From: Arcobacter acticola | Lineage (GTDB): Bacteria > Campylobacterota > Campylobacteria > Campylobacterales > Arcobacteraceae | NCBI RefSeq assembly: GCF_013177675.1 | Contig: NZ_CP042652.1 | Span: forward strand, 1,116,001-1,180,000 | Length of the DNA stretch: 64,000 bases | Direction of reading: 5' to 3' | Shown here: piece after piece, positions 63,559 through 64,000 of the stretch | Layout of the letters: each line of letters starts with the position of its first letter | Numbering within the stretch: position 1 is the stretch's first letter | Made by a program: the position numbers and the translations under genes | The notes under the pieces: model-generated | What the model was told of the DNA's origin: nothing | Database searches by the model: none | What the model saw: only the letters and a program-made list of their open reading frames with translations

Positions 63559-63683
63559 TAAATAAATTCCTTGTTTTGCGAATTTTATCAAAATTGTTAT
63601 TAATAATTAGTTTGAAGAATAAACTAACAATTAACTAGATATTATAATAGCAATATATAATTCAAAATAATCCAAGGAATAAT

Positions 63684-64000
63684 ATGAGCGAAAATAGAAC
63701 TATAAAACTTGCTGTATTAATAGATGCTGATAATGCTCAAGCTTCACTTATTTCTGAACTCCTAGCCGAAGTTGCTAAGTTTGGTACTGCTAGTATTAAA
63801 AGAGCTTATGGTGATTGGACTAATAGTCACTTAAAACAATGGAAAGAACACTTAAATAAACACGCAATTCAACCAATGCAACAGTTTTCTTATACAACAG
63901 GTAAAAATGCAACAGATGCTTCTTTGATAATAGATGCGATGGATATTTTACATGAAAATAGCCTAGATGGTTTTTGTTTGATTTCTTCTGATAGTGACTT
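63684..64000 (+). CDS. NYN-domain (LabA-like) protein, 5' part
   Basis: The gene runs off the window; 105 codons are visible. IKLAVLIDADNAQASLISEL holds the first Asp of the NYN RNase fold, ATDASLIIDAMDIL the second, and GFCLISSDSD begins the third acidic cluster. NYN proteins are putative RNases; the C-terminal part is unseen. AAGGAA precedes ATG 63684. Confidence 0.88.
   Translation, partial: MSENRTIKLAVLIDADNAQASLISELLAEVAKFGTASIKRAYGDWTNSHLKQWKEHLNKHAIQPMQQFSYTTGKNATDASLIIDAMDILHENSLDGFCLISSDSD

Overview
The window is AT-rich and gene-dense. Its gene content (rny, guaA, nadB, nhaD, many GGDEF/HD-GYP signalling proteins, CHASE2 cyclase, cytochrome c and CcdA-type redox genes) and its codon use suggest a Campylobacterota genome, most likely from the Arcobacter group. 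That placement is inferred from protein style, not from a marker gene. No rRNA, tRNA or CRISPR array was seen.

Layout. 1-3222: housekeeping tail of rny, rsmD, an oligopeptide-type permease, an SDR enzyme and a TIGR02757 protein. 3300-8260: a diguanylate cyclase/lipoprotein operon that has been split by an IS1634-family element, whose insertion is flanked by a direct repeat of about 698 bp; yqeY follows. 8304-10253: Uup-type ABC-F ATPase. 10270-20240: an accessory island with a WYL regulator, a DUF4145-RecD-like helicase fusion and a TPR/OB-type protein (a tightly coupled three-gene module that looks like an undescribed defence or stress system), two small lipoproteins, a broken XRE regulator and a large tyrosine recombinase. 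20241-21901: a complete IS1380-family element with terminal repeats and a 5-bp target duplication. 21903-33088: a signalling/envelope cluster with two FecR-domain proteins, two TPR/beta-barrel proteins (one decayed), a CHASE2 adenylate cyclase, and a fusion of class II cyclic-nucleotide phosphodiesterase, GAF and HD-GYP. 33156-41456: FieF-type transporter, aminotransferase, YgjP-type peptidase, DciA-like protein, a tiny lipoprotein, nadB, nhaD and guaA. 41493-50430: MazEF, small enzymes, a TerB/J-domain protein, pseudouridine synthase, GGDEF sensor, RNase D-like exonuclease and HrpB. 50493-53128: a second accessory patch with a defence-type reverse transcriptase, REP/RAYT-like debris and an MNT/HEPN toxin-antitoxin pair. 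53296-64000: small proteins, a second pseudouridine synthase, cytochrome c, SMI1/KNR4 protein, rhodanese, an exported MsrA followed by TlpA-like, CcdA and DoxX proteins, a Crp/Fnr regulator, an XPB-like helicase, HAD, EamA, pentapeptide and NYN proteins.

How genes work together. The CHASE2 cyclase and the phosphodiesterase/HD-GYP protein are adjacent in one operon, so cAMP production, cAMP removal and c-di-GMP degradation can be coupled; the FecR proteins beside them are plausible periplasmic partners. The exported MsrA with TlpA-like and CcdA genes forms a possible periplasmic methionine-sulfoxide repair chain. Best candidates for new biology: the 10.7-16.7 kb module, the 50.5 kb reverse transcriptase, and the unusually long IS1634-type target duplication.
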